Below are positions 9,935 to 22,104 of a stretch of 64,000 bases of DNA, piece by piece. Source of the stretch: Triticum aestivum (taxonomy: Eukaryota; Streptophyta; Magnoliopsida; Poales; Poaceae); assembly GCF_018294505.1 (NCBI RefSeq), contig NC_057795.1:520505512-520569511 (forward strand), read 5' to 3'. The translations under genes were made by a program, and so were the position numbers. Each line of letters opens with the position of its first letter. Position 1 is the stretch's first letter. The notes under the pieces are model-generated. The model saw only the letters and a program-made list of their open reading frames with translations. It was not told the origin of the DNA and did not search any database.

Positions 9935-12900
9935 TGTAACGCCCCGGATTCGATGCGCCAGGTGTCTTCCAGTTATTCACCGGCGTTGCCATGTCATTTG
10001 CTTGCGTGTTGCATTTTTCCATGTCATCATCTGCATTTCATCTGCATGTTTTTCAAAACTTACATCCGTTCGGGTTCCACCGATTCTCTCCGTTGTCCGT
10101 TCTGAGCCAGACACTCTCGCACGCGCCCGCGGCACTTCCGAAATATTATTTTATAAGTGGCATAAAAATGTTCTCGGATTGGGATGTAACTTGTCGTGCG
10201 GTCTTATTATAGTGTAGACAGAGCGCCTGCCAAGTTTCATCGCATTCGGAGTCCATTTGATAGCCCAACCGCTAAATATAGCGGTACCGTTGCCGGTACC
10301 TTCGTCGGATGTTTCGGTCTTCGAAACTGCCGCCGGGCCTCTCTCTCTCTTCTCTCCACTCAGCCCAACCTCTCTTCACAGCCACCTAGGCCTGCCAACC
10401 CCCCTCGCGATCAGATCCGTCGAATTACGATCGGAGGCTCCAAAACGCTCCAAAAACCCCCTCTAACCCTAGCCCCCTTCTATATATGGACCTCCTAGTC
10501 CATTTTGGGCAGCCCCTAGCCCCCCACCTACCTCTAGCCCTCTCCCTCCTCAATTTCTGCACCAGCCCTCTCCTCCTCTGCCACTTGGCGCTGCCCCCGC
10601 CGCCATCCACCACCCATCGCCGCCGCCAAGTTAGCCGCGCCGCCCCCGCGCCCACTCCCCGCCTTCCACGCGTCCCCGTGCGCCCCTGGCCCCTCGCCCG
10701 CTCGCCCGCTTCCTCGCTCGAACCCCTCGTCGTCGCCTCGTCCTTGCGCTCCGGCCACCAGGGGCCTCGCCGGAGCAGGAGCGCCCGACCCCGCCGCTTT
10801 GCAGCCTCGTCGCCGGCGACCCTCAGGCCAGCCCCATCGTGCCTCCCTCTGTATCTCCCACCCCTTCTTGCCTTTCCCTCTCTCACGCGCGGCCATGGCT
10901 GCTCTCTTTCTCGCAGAACCGCCGCCGCCACCATGGACTGCCACCCCGCCCGTGAAGCTCCTCCACCGCTGGATCCGGTGCCCGGAGGCCCGATCCACCG
11001 GTTCCCGGCCTCCCTTGCCGCCGCCTTGCACGGATGAGGCGGATCCGGTGAGGTCAACTGCCGCCGCCGCCATGAACGTGCTCGGGAGCGAGGAGAGGAG
11101 CTGCTCCTCCCGTGCTCTGCTCGTGGACACCACGTGGGCCCCGGCCCAGCAGCGCCCGGCCCAGCCGGCCTGCCAAACCTCTTCCCGACTTGGGCCAAGC
11201 CCAGTGGTGAGCGGCCTCAATCCCGTGCCCTATGCGTCGTTTAGCATCATAGCGCCCACTCTGTTTTTCCTAAAAAATTGCTAAGTCCCCGATTTGTTGC
11301 ATATTTTCATGCTATGTTCATCGCATCACATCTCCATGCATACTGCTCCGTTTCGTGCGTGTAATATATCAAATTGTTCGCCTCAACGAGTACGTCATTT
11401 CATTCCATTGCGTCATGTTCATTTGAGCTCATCTTGATGCCTGAATCTTCGTTGCAAGAGTGCTATGTGATGTTAATCTGCTGAAACTGTTATAACATGC
11501 TCATTTGTCATTTTTGCCATGATTGATGTGTGCATCCTATGAGGTTGACGTCTACATGTGTTTTGATCTATGCCATGTATTCTTTACAGTGGTGTATGCC
11601 TTGTATTTTTGTGATCAATGTGGTGACTAGAACAAGCATGCAAACTAGGCTTCGTAATGTTGCTGATTTTAGTCCCTGTTCTGCTGTTATTTTGATGCCA
11701 TGTAAACTTGATGCTACAGAGAGATCCATGCATATTTTGAGATACTTCAGTAAGGATGTTTTGAATATATGGTTTTTCTCTATCCATTAATGCCCCTGGT
11801 TGCAATTATGGAGTAGTCTAGCATGTCATTTTCGTGCTCTACTTTTGCTACAAAATGTTTCCTGGCAGATTGTTTACATGTTATTCAATTTTGCCAAGGT
11901 TGTTGTAGTTGGTCCTTGCATGATATTAACTTGTTCTTGCCTTGGTTTATTTCATAAACATGTCTTCTTGCTGATGCTATTCTTATCTTGTCATGCAATG
12001 ACTTGTGGTGAGTGAATCGAGGTTTTTAAGTAGGGTACTTGATGTTACTGTTTTGCTAGGATGAATCTGTTATTTCGTGATGCTATGTGAACCTGCTCCT
12101 ACAAGTCATTCTATGCATAATCTGGAGATGTCCACTAAGGGTGTTTTGTTCTAAATGTTATGCTCTATCCATCCATGCCCTGGTTCCAATTATAGCCTGC
12201 TGTAGCTTATTGTAATCTTGCTCTAAAGTTGCTAAATAATGTTGCTGTCAGCCTGTTAACATTAAGTTCAGTTGTTGCCATGTGTTTTGCTAGTGATCCA
12301 TATACCCTATGAACTTGCTCTTGCCATGCTTAGCTTCATAAACATGTCTTCTTACTGTTGGTTGCCTTGCCATGCCATGTATTGCTCTGTGGTGAGTGGA
12401 ACAATCTCACCAACATGCCTACTTATTGTTGTTCCTGCCATGTTTAAATCTGTATTATAACTTGCCATGTTTTACATGGGTGGCATCATATTTTCTGATC
12501 CTTTTTGGCTCATGGTAAGTAAGGGACTTTTTTTCTATGCATTTATTAGATTCATGCGATGCCTTTGTTTTCCATGATAGGTTCCTGTAACATGTTGTTT
12601 GATAGCTCTAAACATTGCAACCTGATGTTATTTTTTGCAAAGTCTGAACTGTTATTATTTGCAATCTTGCCATGTGTGTTTGAGCATGTTCTAGTGATTT
12701 CTGGAGATAGCTCAGTGTTCATGTTTTGTTATGCTTTACCTGTACATCATGCCCATGTCTTTTGTTTTCATGTTGAGATCCTGTAGCATGTTGTTTTGGT
12801 GCTTGCAAGATGCCTAGTTGCTATTTTGGACAGATTGTTGCTATAACTTGTATAGTGTTTGTGTGTTGAACCGTTGCTCCGTTTTGAGTGTGCTCTATAT

Positions 12901-14999
12901 GAAACTTGCTTGATTTTGTATGTAGTTTCATATTATCATGTTGCATCCATGTTTTGAGGTGTTTTGCTTGATGTTTGGGTGCATTTTGTATCAATGCCAT
13001 GTTTAACTTGTTTTGCTCATATCTTCTAGGCCGTAGCTCCGAACTAAATGAACTTTATATGTAACTTGACTAGAATCTCGTGTAGATCATCTTTGTGCAT
13101 CTTAACTTGCTGTTTAACAACTTGAACATAGGTTTATTCAGATCTTGACCAATTTCAAAATTTTCATATGAGGACTTACCGGAATTGTTATATGTTGTTC
13201 CCGACCTCATTTAAACTTGCCTTGATGTGTTGCTCTTGTATGCATCATCTCTTACCATAAGTAGCTTCATGTAGTCTTGTCTTGCATCATACTTGGTTGA
13301 GCATCATGTCTTGTTCTTGTGTGGTGTGTTTACCATGTTGTGTGCTTCTTCTCGATAGTTCCCGTATCGTTGCGATCGTGAGGATTCGTTCGTCTACGCT
13401 TGGTTCATCTTCGTGGCTTCATCTTCTTCGTGGACTCGTTCTTCTTCCTTGCGGTATTTCAGGCAAGATGACCGCTACCCTGGATCTCACTACTATGATT
13501 GCTATGCTAGTTGCTTCGTTCTATCGCTATGTTGCGTTACCTATCTTTTGCTCTTCAAGCCATCCCAAATTGCCATGAACCTGGATCTCACTACTATCAT
13601 TGCTATGCTAGTTGCAGGTGAAGTTGAAGATTGCTCCATGGTGGACATGATTTTGATTGGGATATCACAATATCTCTTATATTATAAATGCATCTATATA
13701 CTTGGTAAAGGGTGGAAGGCTCGGCCTTATGCCTGGTGTTTTGTTCCACTCTTGCCGCCATACTTTCCGTCATACCGGTGTTATGTTCCCGGATTTTGCG
13801 TTCCTTACGCGGTTGGGTGATTTATGGGACCCCCTTGACAGTTTGCTTTGAATAAAACTCCTCCAGCAAGGCCCAACATTGGTTTTACCATTTGCCTCAC
13901 CACCACCTACATTTCCCTTGGGAGTAATTAACCGAGGGTCATCTTTATTTTAGCCCCCCGGGCCAATGCTTGTCTAAGTGTTGGTCCAAACCGAGCGATG
14001 TCCGGCGCCCCCTGGGCAACCAGGGTCTATGCCAACCCGTCGTCTTGCTCATCCGGTATGCCCTAAGAACGAGATATGTGCAGCTCCTATCGGGATTGTC
14101 GGCACAGCGGGCGGTCTTGCTGGTCTTGTTTTACCATTGTCGAAATGTCTTGTAAACCGGGATTCTGAGTCTGATCGGGTCTTCCTGGGAGAAGGTATAT
14201 CCTTCGTTGATCGCGACAGCTTATCATGGGCTAAGTTGGGACACCCCTGCAGGGTATAATCTTTTGAAAGTCGTGCCTGCGGTTATAGGCAGATGGGAAT
14301 TTGTTAATGTCCGGTTGTACATAAATTGACACCAGATCCGACTTAAAATGCATCAACCGCGTGTGTAGCCGTGATGGTCTCTTTTCGGCGGAGTCCGGGA
14401 AGTGAACACGGTTTCTGGGTTATGTTTGACGTAAGTAGGAGTTCAGGATCACTTCTTGATCATTGCTAGCTTCACGACCGTTACGCTTGCTCTCTTCTCG
14501 CTCTTATTTGCGTATGTTAGCCACCATATATGCTTAGTCGTTGTTGCAACCTCACCACTTTACCCCTTCCTTTCCCATTAAGCTTTGCTAGTCTTGATAC
14601 CCATGGTAATGGGATTGCTGAGTCCTCGTGGCTCACAGATTACTAGAATAACAGTTGCAGGTACAGGTTAATCGATGATCATGACGCGAGAGCGATGCTT
14701 GCTTGCGTTGAGTACTTCTTCTGCTTCTTCGATCAGGTGATAGGTTCCAGGCGGCAGCCTGGGCTAGCAGGGTGGATGTCTCTTGAGTTTCTATTTGTGT
14801 TTCATCCGTAGCCGGATGATGCTCTTATGTATTATGGTGTTGTATTCGTGCGGCATTGTATGCCTTTTGTATGTATCCCCAACTATTATGTAATGTTGAT
14901 GTAATGATATCCACCTTGCCAAAGCGTTTCAATATGCGGTTCTATCCTTGGTGGGACCTTCGAGTCTCTTTAGGATAGTATCGCATATTGGGCGTGACA
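9935..14999 (+). repeat. 3' LTR of LARD-1 (5,065 bp)
   Basis: It is a direct copy of 2319-7493, ending GGGCGTGACA and followed by TSD GATCA. A hand alignment of about 320 bp (near 4200-4520 against 11760-12080) showed about 17 mismatches. It lacks the 83 bp present at 3036-3118. It also carries a perfect hairpin and two GGTACC sites at 10269-10300, and a second copy of a 36-bp segment at 13580-13615. Confidence 0.93.
10481..10488 (+). promoter_or_regulatory. TATA-like element in LARD-1 3' LTR
   Basis: TATATATG is at the same relative place as 2839-2846 in the 5' LTR. Transcription from this copy would read out into Host-H sequence. Confidence 0.45.
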
Positions 15000-15004
15000 G
15001 ATCA

Positions 15005-15705
15005 CCTGGACCTGGGAGGATCACCCGGCGATCATGCCGAGTCCAGGTGGTTACGCCCTCGTCCTCAACCCCACCATCGTCACGTGGCGCACATGCAAGT
15101 TCTCCCGAGTCCTCATCGAGGGCGGTAGCAGCATTAACATCCTCTATCGCGACACGATGACCAAGCTCGGCATCAAGGCCAAGGACCTGGAGCCGACCCG
15201 GATGATCTTCCACGGCATCGTACCCGGCCTCTCATGCTATCCCATTGGCCGGGTTCGGCTCGATGTCCTGTTCGATGACAGCAGCCACTTCTAACGTGAA
15301 CCAATCTGGTTCGAGGTGGTGGACCTGTCTAGCATGTACCATGCATTGCTGGGCCGGCCCGCGCTCGCCAAGTTCATGGCGGTTCCCCATTACGCATATC
15401 TGAAGATGAAGATGCCGGGTCCCAAGGGCCTCATAACCATCACCGGCGATTACTGCAAGTCCCTGGAGTGCGCCCGAGATGGCGCCAAGTTGGTCGAGTC
15501 GCTTGTCATTGCCGAGGAGCGGCGCCAGCTCGACCGGATCATCGCCCTGGTAGGTGAGGCCTCCGCTGCGTCGATCCCGACCCCGGGCCCGGCCGACGAG
15601 GCTGCCTTCAAACCCTCCAAGGAGACCAAGAAAGTGAAGCTGAACCCGGAAGACCCCAGCTGCAGCAAGTACGTTGTCGTAGGCGCCCGCCTCGATAGCA
15701 AATAG
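15005..15705 (+). pseudogene. Host-H aspartic protease region
   Basis: The frame resumes after LARD-1 with TWTWEDHPAIM and reaches the protease active-site segment RVLIEGGSSINILYRDT. The family consensus is an aspartate in DGGS; here codon 15118-15120 is GAG (Glu), so the catalytic Asp is gone. A TAA interrupts at 15292-15294. The frame then continues as WFEVVDLSSMYHALLGRPA, the conserved ALLGRPAL strand and flap region, and on to a charged linker before TAG at 15703-15705. A frameshift near 15750 separates this region from the RT frame. Confidence 0.85.
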
Positions 15706-17517
15706 GAAGGCGAGCTCGTCGACTTCCTCCGTGAGAATCTGGATATCTTCGCATGGACCCCAAGGACATTCCGGGTATCCCGAGGAAGTACAGCGAGCAC
15801 AAACTTCATGTCCGCAAGGACGCCAAGCCTGTCCGTCAACCCCTACGATGATTTTCAGAAGAGAAGAGAAGAACCATTGGTGAAGAGGTCGCCAAGATTT
15901 TGGTGGCCGACTTCATAATGGAAGTGTCTCACCTCGAGTGGCTGGCCAATCCAGTCCTTGTCCTGAAGAAGAACAAGACCTGGCGCATGTGTATCGACTA
16001 CACCAGCCTCAACAAGGCCTATCCCAAGGATCCGTTCGCTCTCCCACGGATCGACCAAGTCATCGACTCGACCGCCAGGTGCGAGCTCCTATCCTTCCTG
16101 GACGCTTACTCCGGCTACCACCAGATCAAGCTGGACCCAGCCGACGCCCTGAAGACGTCCTTCATCACACACTTTGGGGCTTATTGCTAGATCACCATGT
16201 CGTTCGGCTTGAAGAACACCGATGCCACCTTCCAATGACGCATGCAGAAATGTGTGCTCCCGCAACTCGGCCGCAATATCCATGTGTACGTGGACGACAT
16301 CGTGGTGAAGACCAAGCAGCACCTCAAGCTCCTCGACGATCTGAAGGAAACATTCGCCAACCTCCGCGAATACAAGGTCAAGCTTAACCAGGAAAAATGC
16401 GTCTTCGGCATCCCGGCCGGAAAGCTACTCGGCTTCCTCGTCTCGGAACGCGGCATTGAGGCAAACCCGGAGAAGATCAAGGACGTAGAGCGCATGCGCA
16501 AGCCGGCTCGGCTGCGCGATGCCCAGAAGTTCACCGGATGCTTGGCCTCGATCAGCCGGTTTCTAAGCCGGCTGGGCGAGAGGGCGCTACCCCTGTACCC
16601 GCTGATGAAGAAGACGAGCCCGTTCGAATGGAACGGCAAGGCAGACAAGGCTTTCCAAGACCTCAAGTGCATGCTCTCCACCGCACCAGTCCAGGTAGCA
16701 CCGACCGACAAGAAGCCGCTATTGCTCTACATAGCCGCAACCTCGCGGGCGGTCAGCACGGTGCTTGTGGACGAGCGACCAGAGAAGGGCAAGATCCAAG
16801 TTGTCCAGCGCCCAGTCTACTACCTGAGCGAGGTGCTCTCCATCTCCAAGCAGAACTACCCGCACTACCAAAAGTTGTGTTACGGCGTGTACTTCACTGC
16901 TAAGAAGCTGAAGCAGTATTTCCAAGAGCACGTTGTCACCGTGGTCAGCACGGCGCCTATCGGAGAAATCATCGGGTGCCGGGATGCCTCTGGCCGGGTT
17001 GCCAAGTGGGTGATCCAGCTAGCCAGCCACACCATCCTCTACGAGCCCCTCACCGCGATCAATTCTCAAGCCCTAGTCGACTTCCTCATCGACTGGACCG
17101 AGACCCAGTACTTGCCGCAGCCCCCTGACTCGACGCATTGGCGCATGCACTTTGACGGATCCAAGATGAGACTCGGCCTGGGGGCCAGCATTGTACTGTC
17201 GTCCCCAAAGGGCGACCGGATCCGCTACGCACTCCAGATCCACTTTGCCGCCTCCAACAATGTCACTGAGTACGAAGCCATTGTGCACGGCATCCGGCTT
17301 GCCAAGGAACTCGGCATCTGGCGCATCCTATGCTACGGCAACTCGGACCTGGTGGTACAGCAGTGCTCCGGCGAATGGGACGCCCGCGACACCAACATGG
17401 CAAGCTAGCGCTTCCTCGTCCAGAAGTTGTCCGGATCCTTTAAGGGCTGCGAGTTCCTCCACATCCCGCGCGCGAAGAACGAAGCAGCCGACACGCTCGC
17501 CAAGATCGCCTCGTAAT
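15706..17517 (+). pseudogene. Host-H reverse transcriptase and RNase H region
   Basis: From about 15755 the frame reads as RT: PVLVLKKNKTWRMCIDYTSLNKAYPKDPF, LPRIDQVIDS, FLDAYSGYHQI, then the catalytic box YVDDIVVKT at 16287-16313. It continues through KCVFGIPAGKLLGFLVSERGI and the connection domain. A plant-type RNase H follows, with the FDGS motif near 17150 and TEYEAI near 17270. Stops interrupt at 16188-16190 (TAG), 16236-16238 (TGA), 17406-17408 (TAG) and 17514-17516. Apart from these, one frame runs from about 15755 to 18572, so decay is mostly by point mutation. Confidence 0.9.
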
Positions 17518-18572
17518 GACAAGCCATCCCTTCCGGCATCTCCCTCGAGCACCTGCGCAAGTTGTCCGTCAAGCCATCGCCGGACTCTGAGTCCATCCAC
17601 GTTCCAGACGACCCGGTCGCACCTCAAGATGGCCCGGGGGCTGCTGAACCCAGCCTGGGGGCTGCTCAGCTCGACCCGGCCACCATCGCCCCGGACCCGG
17701 CCGTCGCCATCCCCGACTCGGGAGCTGCTCAACCCGGCTCGGGGGCTGCCGACTCGGAACCCACCCTGGTGGCCGTCTTCCCCGTGGTTACGGCTCCATC
17801 TTGGGCCCTCCCAATATCAGAGTTCTTGGAGAACGGGGTTCTCCCCATGGATGAGACCGAAGCTCGACAAGTGCAGCGTCGGGCGTCCGCCTACAGCATC
17901 ATCAACAACGAGCTCGTCAAGCGCAGCTCCACCGGCGTGTTCGAGCGCTGCTTCGAGCAGGAGCAGGGCATCGACATCCTCCTCGACATACATCAGGGCG
18001 AGTGCAGGCACCACGCCGCATCATGATCCCTGGTGGCCAAGGCATTCCACCACTGTTTCTACTAGCCCACGGCCCTCCAAGATGCCGAGTCACTCGTCCT
18101 CAAGTGTGAGGGATGCGAGCGCTTCAGCAAATGCAGCCACCAGCCGGCGTCAGCACTCCACACCATAATGATCTCCTGGCCCTTCGCGGTCTGGGGACTC
18201 GGCATGATGGGACCCTTCAAAACTGCTCGAGGCGGCATGACGCACCTGCTGGTGGCACTGGACAAGTTCACCAAGTGGATCAAGGCAAGACCAATCAAGA
18301 AACTGGACGGGCCAATAGCCGTCCGGTTCATCAAGGACATAGTGGTGCGCTACGACATGCCGAACAACATCATCACCGACAATGGCACCAACTTTGCCAA
18401 GGGCGCGCTCGAGCAATACTGCTCTGTATCCGGCATTTGCCTCGACCTGGCCTCCGTTGCGCATCCGCAGTCCAACGGGTAGGTCGAGCGGGCCAACGGC
18501 CTCATCCTGTCCGGCGTCAAGCCGCGATTCATCGAGCCACTCATCCACTCACCCGGTAGCTGGCTTGACGAG
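17518..18572 (+). pseudogene. Host-H integrase, zinc-binding and catalytic core part
   Basis: A proline- and glycine-rich spacer (about 17570-17770) contains several repeats of CCGGGGGCTGC. The integrase N-terminal zinc region (IHQGECRHH...CEGCERF) follows, and then the core. The first catalytic Asp is replaced: the usual LDMMGPF reads LGMMGPF, with GGC at 18201-18203. The second is present in IITDNGTNF, and the catalytic Glu lies in VERANG just after a TAG at 18480-18482. Other stops are at 18024-18026 and 18063-18065. The frame is cut at 18572 by Fat-2 and resumes at 37982. Confidence 0.88.
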
Positions 18573-19054
18573 TGTCGGTGTCGAAACCGGCGGATCTCGG
18601 GTAGGGGGTCCCGATCTGTGCGTCAAGGCTGATCGTAAGAAGAAGCAAGGGACACAGATGTTTACCCAGGTTCAGGCCCTCTCGATGGAGGTAAAACCCT
18701 ACTTCCTGCTTGATTAATATTGATGATATGGGTAGTACAAGAGTAGATCTACCACGAGATCGTAGAGGCTAAACCCTAAGAGCTAGCCTATGATGGTATG
18801 ATTGTAATTGTGATCGGCCTTCTAAGGACCAACCTCTCCGGTTTATATAGACACCGGAGAGGGCTAGGGTTTACATGGAGTCGGTTACAAGGAAGGAAAC
18901 ATAATATCCGGATCGCCAAGCTTGCCTTCCATGCCAAGGAGAGTCCCATCAGGACACGGGCCGAAGTCTTGAGTCTTGTATCTTCACGCTTCAATAGTCC
19001 GGACGTTGTACATAGTCCGACTGTCCGGATACCCCCTAATCCAGGACTCCCTCA
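18573..19054 (-). repeat. 3' LTR of Fat-2 (482 bp)
   Basis: It begins TGTCGGTGTCG and ends GACTCCCTCA on the plus strand. The minus-strand TATATAAA box is at 18842-18849. The left flank is TSD ACGAG. Confidence 0.95.
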
Positions 19055-19067
19055 GTAGCCCCTGAAC
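19055..19067 (-). promoter_or_regulatory. Polypurine-tract position of Fat-2
   Basis: Inside the 3' LTR the minus strand reads TTCAGGGGCTAC before TGAGGG. The GGGGCTAC ending recurs next to the 3' LTRs of Gyp-1 (23064) and Gyp-2 (48062), so it is the likely plus-strand priming site. Confidence 0.5.
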
Positions 19068-19391
19068 CAGGCTTCAATGACGATGAGTCCGGCGCGCGGT
19101 ATTGTCTTCGGCATTGCAAGGCGGGTTCCTTCTCCGAATACTCCAAAATACCTGTCCCGACGAATAGTGTCCGGCTTCCAATCAATGTTGTGCTCCTCGG
19201 CTATAGTGCCTCAATAATGACCACCTCCACGTGTCGAGTGAATGCGAGCAGCCAAGGTGCTTTTGCATTTGACACCCTCGATCCTTCGGGCTGACCGCCT
19301 ATTTGAAGGGGCGGGGATTCTCATATCCAAACCTCACTCTCCCCCCTTGAGCTAGCATCCAGTAGAGCGCTCCGCGAAAAACCATTCCAAC

Positions 19392-22104
19392 ATGACCAGC
19401 CGTCGCAGCTCTTCTGCTTGCCCTCCTCGCTCTAAGTCGGGGGATTGTGGAGAGTGTTTAGTCCCTCAATAGCCGTTTGATAAAGTTACAAACCCAAGGG
19501 TTTCTCCCACCAGCGTTCATGGTTTCTGTCCGAGCCGGAATAGCCACTTATGACGGAGGGGAACAAGTGGAGGGATCTCCAAGCCCATCTCCAGAGGAGC
19601 ACGTATGCCTCATCCCGCATCTGCTAAGGGGCGTCGGGTTTCCCATTCACCCGTTTCTTCGCGGGCTCCTGGAGTTCTACAGCCTCTAGGTGCACAATCT
19701 TACCCCTGCCTCTATTCTGCACACAGCAGGGTACGTCGCACTTTGCGAGCTGTTTTTAGGCTGCGAACCTCACTTCGGATTGTGGAGGAAGTTGTTCTGC
19801 CTCGTTCCCCGCACCCAGGGAGAGTCCCTATATCAAGTGGGCGGGGCTGAAGTATGGCGCATTGCCGATACTGGATACCTATCCGGCACTCCCAAGAAGG
19901 CACCAGAAAACTGGCCTTCAGAGTGGTTTTATATTGATGACGTTCCCCTTCCAGATCCAGTCCGGACAGGCCTCCCCAAGTTCAGCAACGCCCCGCCGAG
20001 GGCACGCCTAAGTTGGCGCCCCCACGGCCTTCAAGAAGAGGATACGAGGGAAATACACTTCCTGATGAGCAGGATAAAGTTGCTGGCCAAATCTGGACTG
20101 ACGATAGTCGAGGTTATGACGATATGCATAAGGCGGGGAGTGCAACCGCTTCAATATCGGGGGAAGCCAATGTGGCACTTCAATAGGGAAGACGATGCCA
20201 CCCATTGCGGCTGTAAGGGTCCAGACTCCGCCACCGCTTTAGCAAGGATATTGTCCGATGTGTACAAAGGGGAAGAGGAGGAGTTTCTCCGCATTAAAAC
20301 GCAGGACGGGTTCTCCATGTACGACCCTACAGAATGAGTAAGTTGCCATTCCTTTTCCAGCTTTACTTACTTTAGTGTTCCTCTGCTAAGATTATCTGCA
20401 TCGATGTTTCCGAGCAGGATCTGAGGAGGGTCGTGGAAGGAATCTTCAACCCCTCCCCGCAGCTAGAGGACCCCGGAAGTGCCCTAGATCCGAGACTCAA
20501 AGAAGATCTGAATATCACCGTGGAGCTCGTCAACGGGGTATTTTATCAAGCGAGCTGGGATGGCGCCTCAGTGGCTATTACGGACGACTATCCCGGACTG
20601 CTCCCAGTGTCGCGTGTAAGCCGAACTGAAAACCCTATCCTCCGAAGAGGATTCCCCTCAGGATTAGATTTACCCCTGAGGCCTTGTATTGTTTGCAGAG
20701 ACGAAGGTCGGAGCGCGGGGCCGAGCCCCTAGGGCCTCGTGAACCACGGACATCCGGATCGGGCATGCTTAAGAGGAAGGCGGTGAGGGTTGACACACCG
20801 CTGCAGAGGTAAAATAATAACCTGCCACATTAAAGGTAATAACCTGCGATTATAGTATTTGAAATATGACAGTGCCCTTTGTGCCTGGCAGGAAGAGGAC
20901 CATCCGGATTATATCTGGGGATCCAGCCAATCACGCCTCCACTAGCCAGGCTCCAGAGTCGGCTTCGAGGGCGGAGGCAGACACGGGGCCAGAACCACGC
21001 GGTTCTCCGACAGAGGACGCGGATATGTGTTTGGCCACGAACTCCGAGGTGGAGAGCGCAATGAATCACCGGCGGCGGAGGGCCGTGCTTCGGAACAACA
21101 TCTTTTCTGAAGAGGCTTTTAATGCCTTCAATTCGGCAGACGCATGCGTCCGAGCCGCTCGAGGCGGGCTGGCCCAAGCAACGAACCAGTACACCAAAGA
21201 TATACGGGTAAGAAATTTTGGAAAGTATGTATAGCAGTAGGCCCTGAGACTTGAAATAGTTGGGACAACTGTTTGAAGGATCAATTTATGCACAGGTCCT
21301 TGTGGACAAGAATGAACAATTGGCTCGGGAGCTGAAGGCATGTAAGGCCCAGCTGATGGATGCGGTTGCCAAGTTGGAGGAATCCTAGAAGGCCCGCTCT
21401 GGTAATATTTGTCTCAATTGTACGCAGATGAACCAGTTAGCAAATGACTGGTGTGTTTAGTCTAATAGAAAATTTTGCAGACAATCCCGGGGTGAATCCG
21501 GAGGGCGTAACGGACGACAACTCGCATCTCAAAAGGCAGCTAAAGGCTGGCGAGCGCATCCTTACGCAAGTGATGCAAGAGAAGAACAAGCTACTAGATG
21601 CCAATATTCGGCTGGACGTGGAATTAAAGGACGTCCGCGCCCAACTGGCGGACTCCGTGAAGGAGAACAAAAGGCTCTGCCGTGGCATTTACGGTGAGTG
21701 CTCAAACGAACTGTATGATAGTTCGACAAGGAAGTATTTTTGAAAGAATTGTGCTTGCAGGAATGTTAACGGGCTGCCCTGAAGAGGAGATGCCCTCATC
21801 TGCAAGTGATTTGCTGCAAGAACTTTCGCAGCTGCACGCGCATGCTCGGCGGGTGATGCACGGCGTTGCTCAGGCCATGTGGCCATCAAGCCTCCTACCG
21901 AATGGCATGAGGGAGCTTGCGGACCTGCTTCAAGGAGCCCGGTGGCGCTTCCGTCTGTGGAAGATATCAGCCTGCCGACAAGGTGCAAGAGAAGCCTGGA
22001 CGATGGTGAAGACGTGCTACACCAAGCTGGACCCGAACCATATGGCCGAAGTAGGACCGGCGGGGCCCGATGGGCAAGAAATTCCCGTTAGTTTGGTATA
22101 TGAC
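19392..22104 (+). pseudogene. Fat-2 antisense aORF (Transposase_28-like), main part
   Basis: This gene runs opposite to gag-pol. From ATG 19392 it reads MTSRRSSSACPPRSK, is frameshifted by one extra base near 19470, and has an in-frame TAG at 19687-19689. It then gives LTPASILHTAGYVALCELF, the core of the plant 'putative gypsy type transposon' family (Pfam Transposase_28). Splice-like junctions follow: GTAAGT at 20338 with acceptor CAG at 20416-20418, GTAAGC near 20617 with acceptor near 20891, donor near 21208, acceptor near 21295, and donor GTGAGT near 21693 with acceptor near 21760. Exons after 21480 form a coiled coil rich in K, E and L. Gyp-1 cuts the last exon at 22104. The function of the family is unknown. 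Confidence 0.75.

Larger units (their letters stand above)
2319..14999 (+). mobile_element. LARD-1: non-coding LTR retrotransposon with LTRs over 5 kb
   Basis: Two direct repeats of 5,175 bp (2319-7493) and 5,065 bp (9935-14999) flank a 2,441-bp centre. The TSD GATCA is at 2314-2318 and 15000-15004. A perfect TGGTATCAGAGC primer site follows the left LTR, and a purine-rich tract precedes the right one. No gag or pol can be recognised. This is the layout of the Triticeae LARD class (large retrotransposon derivatives), which depend on proteins from autonomous partners. The end of the centre (GGGACGAGATCTC, then a purine tract) recalls the 3' end of Tekay-type chromoviruses, which suggests the lineage of the partner (inference). 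Insertion was into the protease linker of Host-H. Confidence 0.93.
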
